Shown here piece by piece: positions 5,911 through 6,585 of a stretch of 6,585 nt of DNA. Every line of letters begins with the position of its first letter. Position 1 is the first letter of the stretch. A program made the translations under genes and the position numbers. The notes beneath the pieces are model-generated. The model ran no database searches. It was not told where the DNA came from and was given only the letters and a program-made list of their open reading frames with translations. Origin of the DNA: Porphyromonas sp. (GTDB lineage Bacteria; Bacteroidota; Bacteroidia; Bacteroidales; Porphyromonadaceae); assembly GCA_029983495.1 (NCBI GenBank), contig JASBZJ010000103.1:1-6585 (forward strand), in the 5' to 3' direction.

Positions 5911-6585
5911 TTATACAATAGGGTGAACATCAAGCTCGCTCCACGGTTGAACCGAAACACTAAGCGAAAGTGGGTCAACAAAAAAGTAAATGGGTACCAC
6001 GGCTTCCTGCTTTTCGATATTAATTTCGTTGGAGTACTTTTTTATATACTCCGAAAGCTTTACCTCAACCTTGGTGTTTTTACCTTGTGTAAGGCTTAAT
6101 ACCTGCGAGGTGCTTGCGGTAAAACGTAAGGTAAAGAAGTTTGATATAAAGGACGCCTTATCGGTAGCAACTCCTAAGGGAAGGACAATATTACCGGGAA
6201 CCGATTGCATGCGTTCAAACGAAACTTGTTTATCGCTTTGCGTAAGTTCAAGGCTATACCCACCATCGGCTTGTACGGCTTCGACCCACTGCTTTGCAAC
6301 TTCGGTATTACCATTTACGCTTGCCACGCCAACAATAAGGCGGATATGTTGCGAAAAAAGTTCCAAAACACGAGGTTCGGTAGTAGGTAGCGGTTCAACT
6401 TCGACCCACGTTTGACCAATATAAAGCATATCGGTAGGGGTTTGCTGCTGTTTTGTTTGAACATTTGCCGTGGTATAGTTATCCACGTCGTAACTTTCGC
6501 ACTTCTCTAAAATATTCCCTAGGGCTACACAACGGTATTTGCCAGGCAAAAGCTTTAATTCGCACGAAGGCTTATTAAGTATTTG
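5911..6585 (-). CDS. FimB/Mfa2-family pilus anchor protein, 5'-truncated by window edge
   Basis: C-terminal 224 residues of a type V pilus anchor. In Porphyromonas, FimB and Mfa2 are outer-membrane lipoproteins that tether the pilus and limit its length. The frame stays open to base 6585, so the start, signal peptide and roughly the first third are missing (my estimate from a usual family length near 300 residues). A TTG at 6549 could be read as a start, but coding sequence continues upstream of it. Visible family features are a Cys followed by LLPGKYRCVALGN (partial residues 12-24), DMLYIG (52-57), a beta strand at FSQHIRLIVGV (77-87) and the terminal VSVQPW motif (210-215) typical of the last fimbrillin-fold strand. 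Translation ends at tandem TAA TAA codons (5913-5908). The next gene starts 48 bp further on with no recognisable promoter between, so they are probably co-transcribed. The family call is by motif; which fim/mfa type it belongs to cannot be told. Confidence 0.75.
   Translation of the reverse strand, partial: QILNKPSCELKLLPGKYRCVALGNILEKCESYDVDNYTTANVQTKQQQTPTDMLYIGQTWVEVEPLPTTEPRVLELFSQHIRLIVGVASVNGNTEVAKQWVEAVQADGGYSLELTQSDKQVSFERMQSVPGNIVLPLGVATDKASFISNFFTLRFTASTSQVLSLTQGKNTKVEVKLSEYIKKYSNEINIEKQEAVVPIYFFVDPLSLSVSVQPWSELDVHPIV

Larger units (their letters stand above)
256..6585 (-). other. 3' part of a type V pilus operon
   Basis: Three same-strand genes separated by 48 and 168 bp encode an anchor, an accessory lipoprotein and a large tip lipoprotein. 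This is the order known from fim/mfa-type clusters, in which the anchor gene follows the shaft-subunit gene. Neither gap contains TTTG on the minus strand, so the Bacteroides-type -7 box (TAnnTTTG) is absent and transcription most likely enters from beyond 6585. Co-transcription is inferred; a promoter inside a coding region is not excluded. Confidence 0.65.

Noticed and set aside
5990..6415. 141-codon + strand open frame opposite the anchor gene
   Set aside because: Lies entirely antisense to the FimB/Mfa2-like gene, whose motifs are clear; treated as a shadow.

Overview
The window looks like a fragment of a Bacteroidales chromosome (Bacteroides/Porphyromonas-type). Three consecutive genes, all on the minus strand, form the downstream part of a type V (FimA/Mfa1-like, fimbrillin-fold) pilus operon, a machinery known only from Bacteroidia. 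Other support: two of the genes begin with lipoprotein signal peptides, as expected for subunits exported as lipoproteins, and starts lack a Shine-Dalgarno sequence and sit in A/T-rich leaders, as is usual in this phylum.

In the direction of transcription (right to left): (1) 6585-5911, the C-terminal 224 residues of a FimB/Mfa2-family pilus anchor, cut by the window edge; (2) after 48 bp, 5862-3904, a 652-residue lipoprotein of two-part fimbrillin-like character, probably an accessory or adaptor subunit; (3) after 168 bp, 3735-256, a 1159-residue DUF4906-type lipoprotein with two related 'KWxxP...SSTxY...RxVR[ED]L' modules in its C-terminal third, best read as a large tip adhesin. The major shaft subunit would be expected further upstream, beyond 6585. 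The order anchor, accessory, tip resembles known fim/mfa clusters. The likely division of labour is an anchor at the outer membrane, a shaft subunit outside the window, and the two lipoproteins here as distal or tip parts.

Noncoding DNA holds the less ordinary material. The 168-bp gap before the tip gene contains a 54-nt, three-tiered imperfect hairpin (3785-3838), a candidate RNA element setting tip-gene expression. The 255 bp downstream of the operon contain two 42-bp direct repeats (61-bp period), each followed by a GC-rich hairpin, plus a run of nine G and a short motif resembling insertion-sequence ends. This end may act as a terminator and also looks like accumulated repeat elements. 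No tRNA, rRNA, CRISPR array or intact mobile element was seen. Antisense open frames over the three genes are taken as shadows. Product names rest on recognised family motifs, not on a database search.
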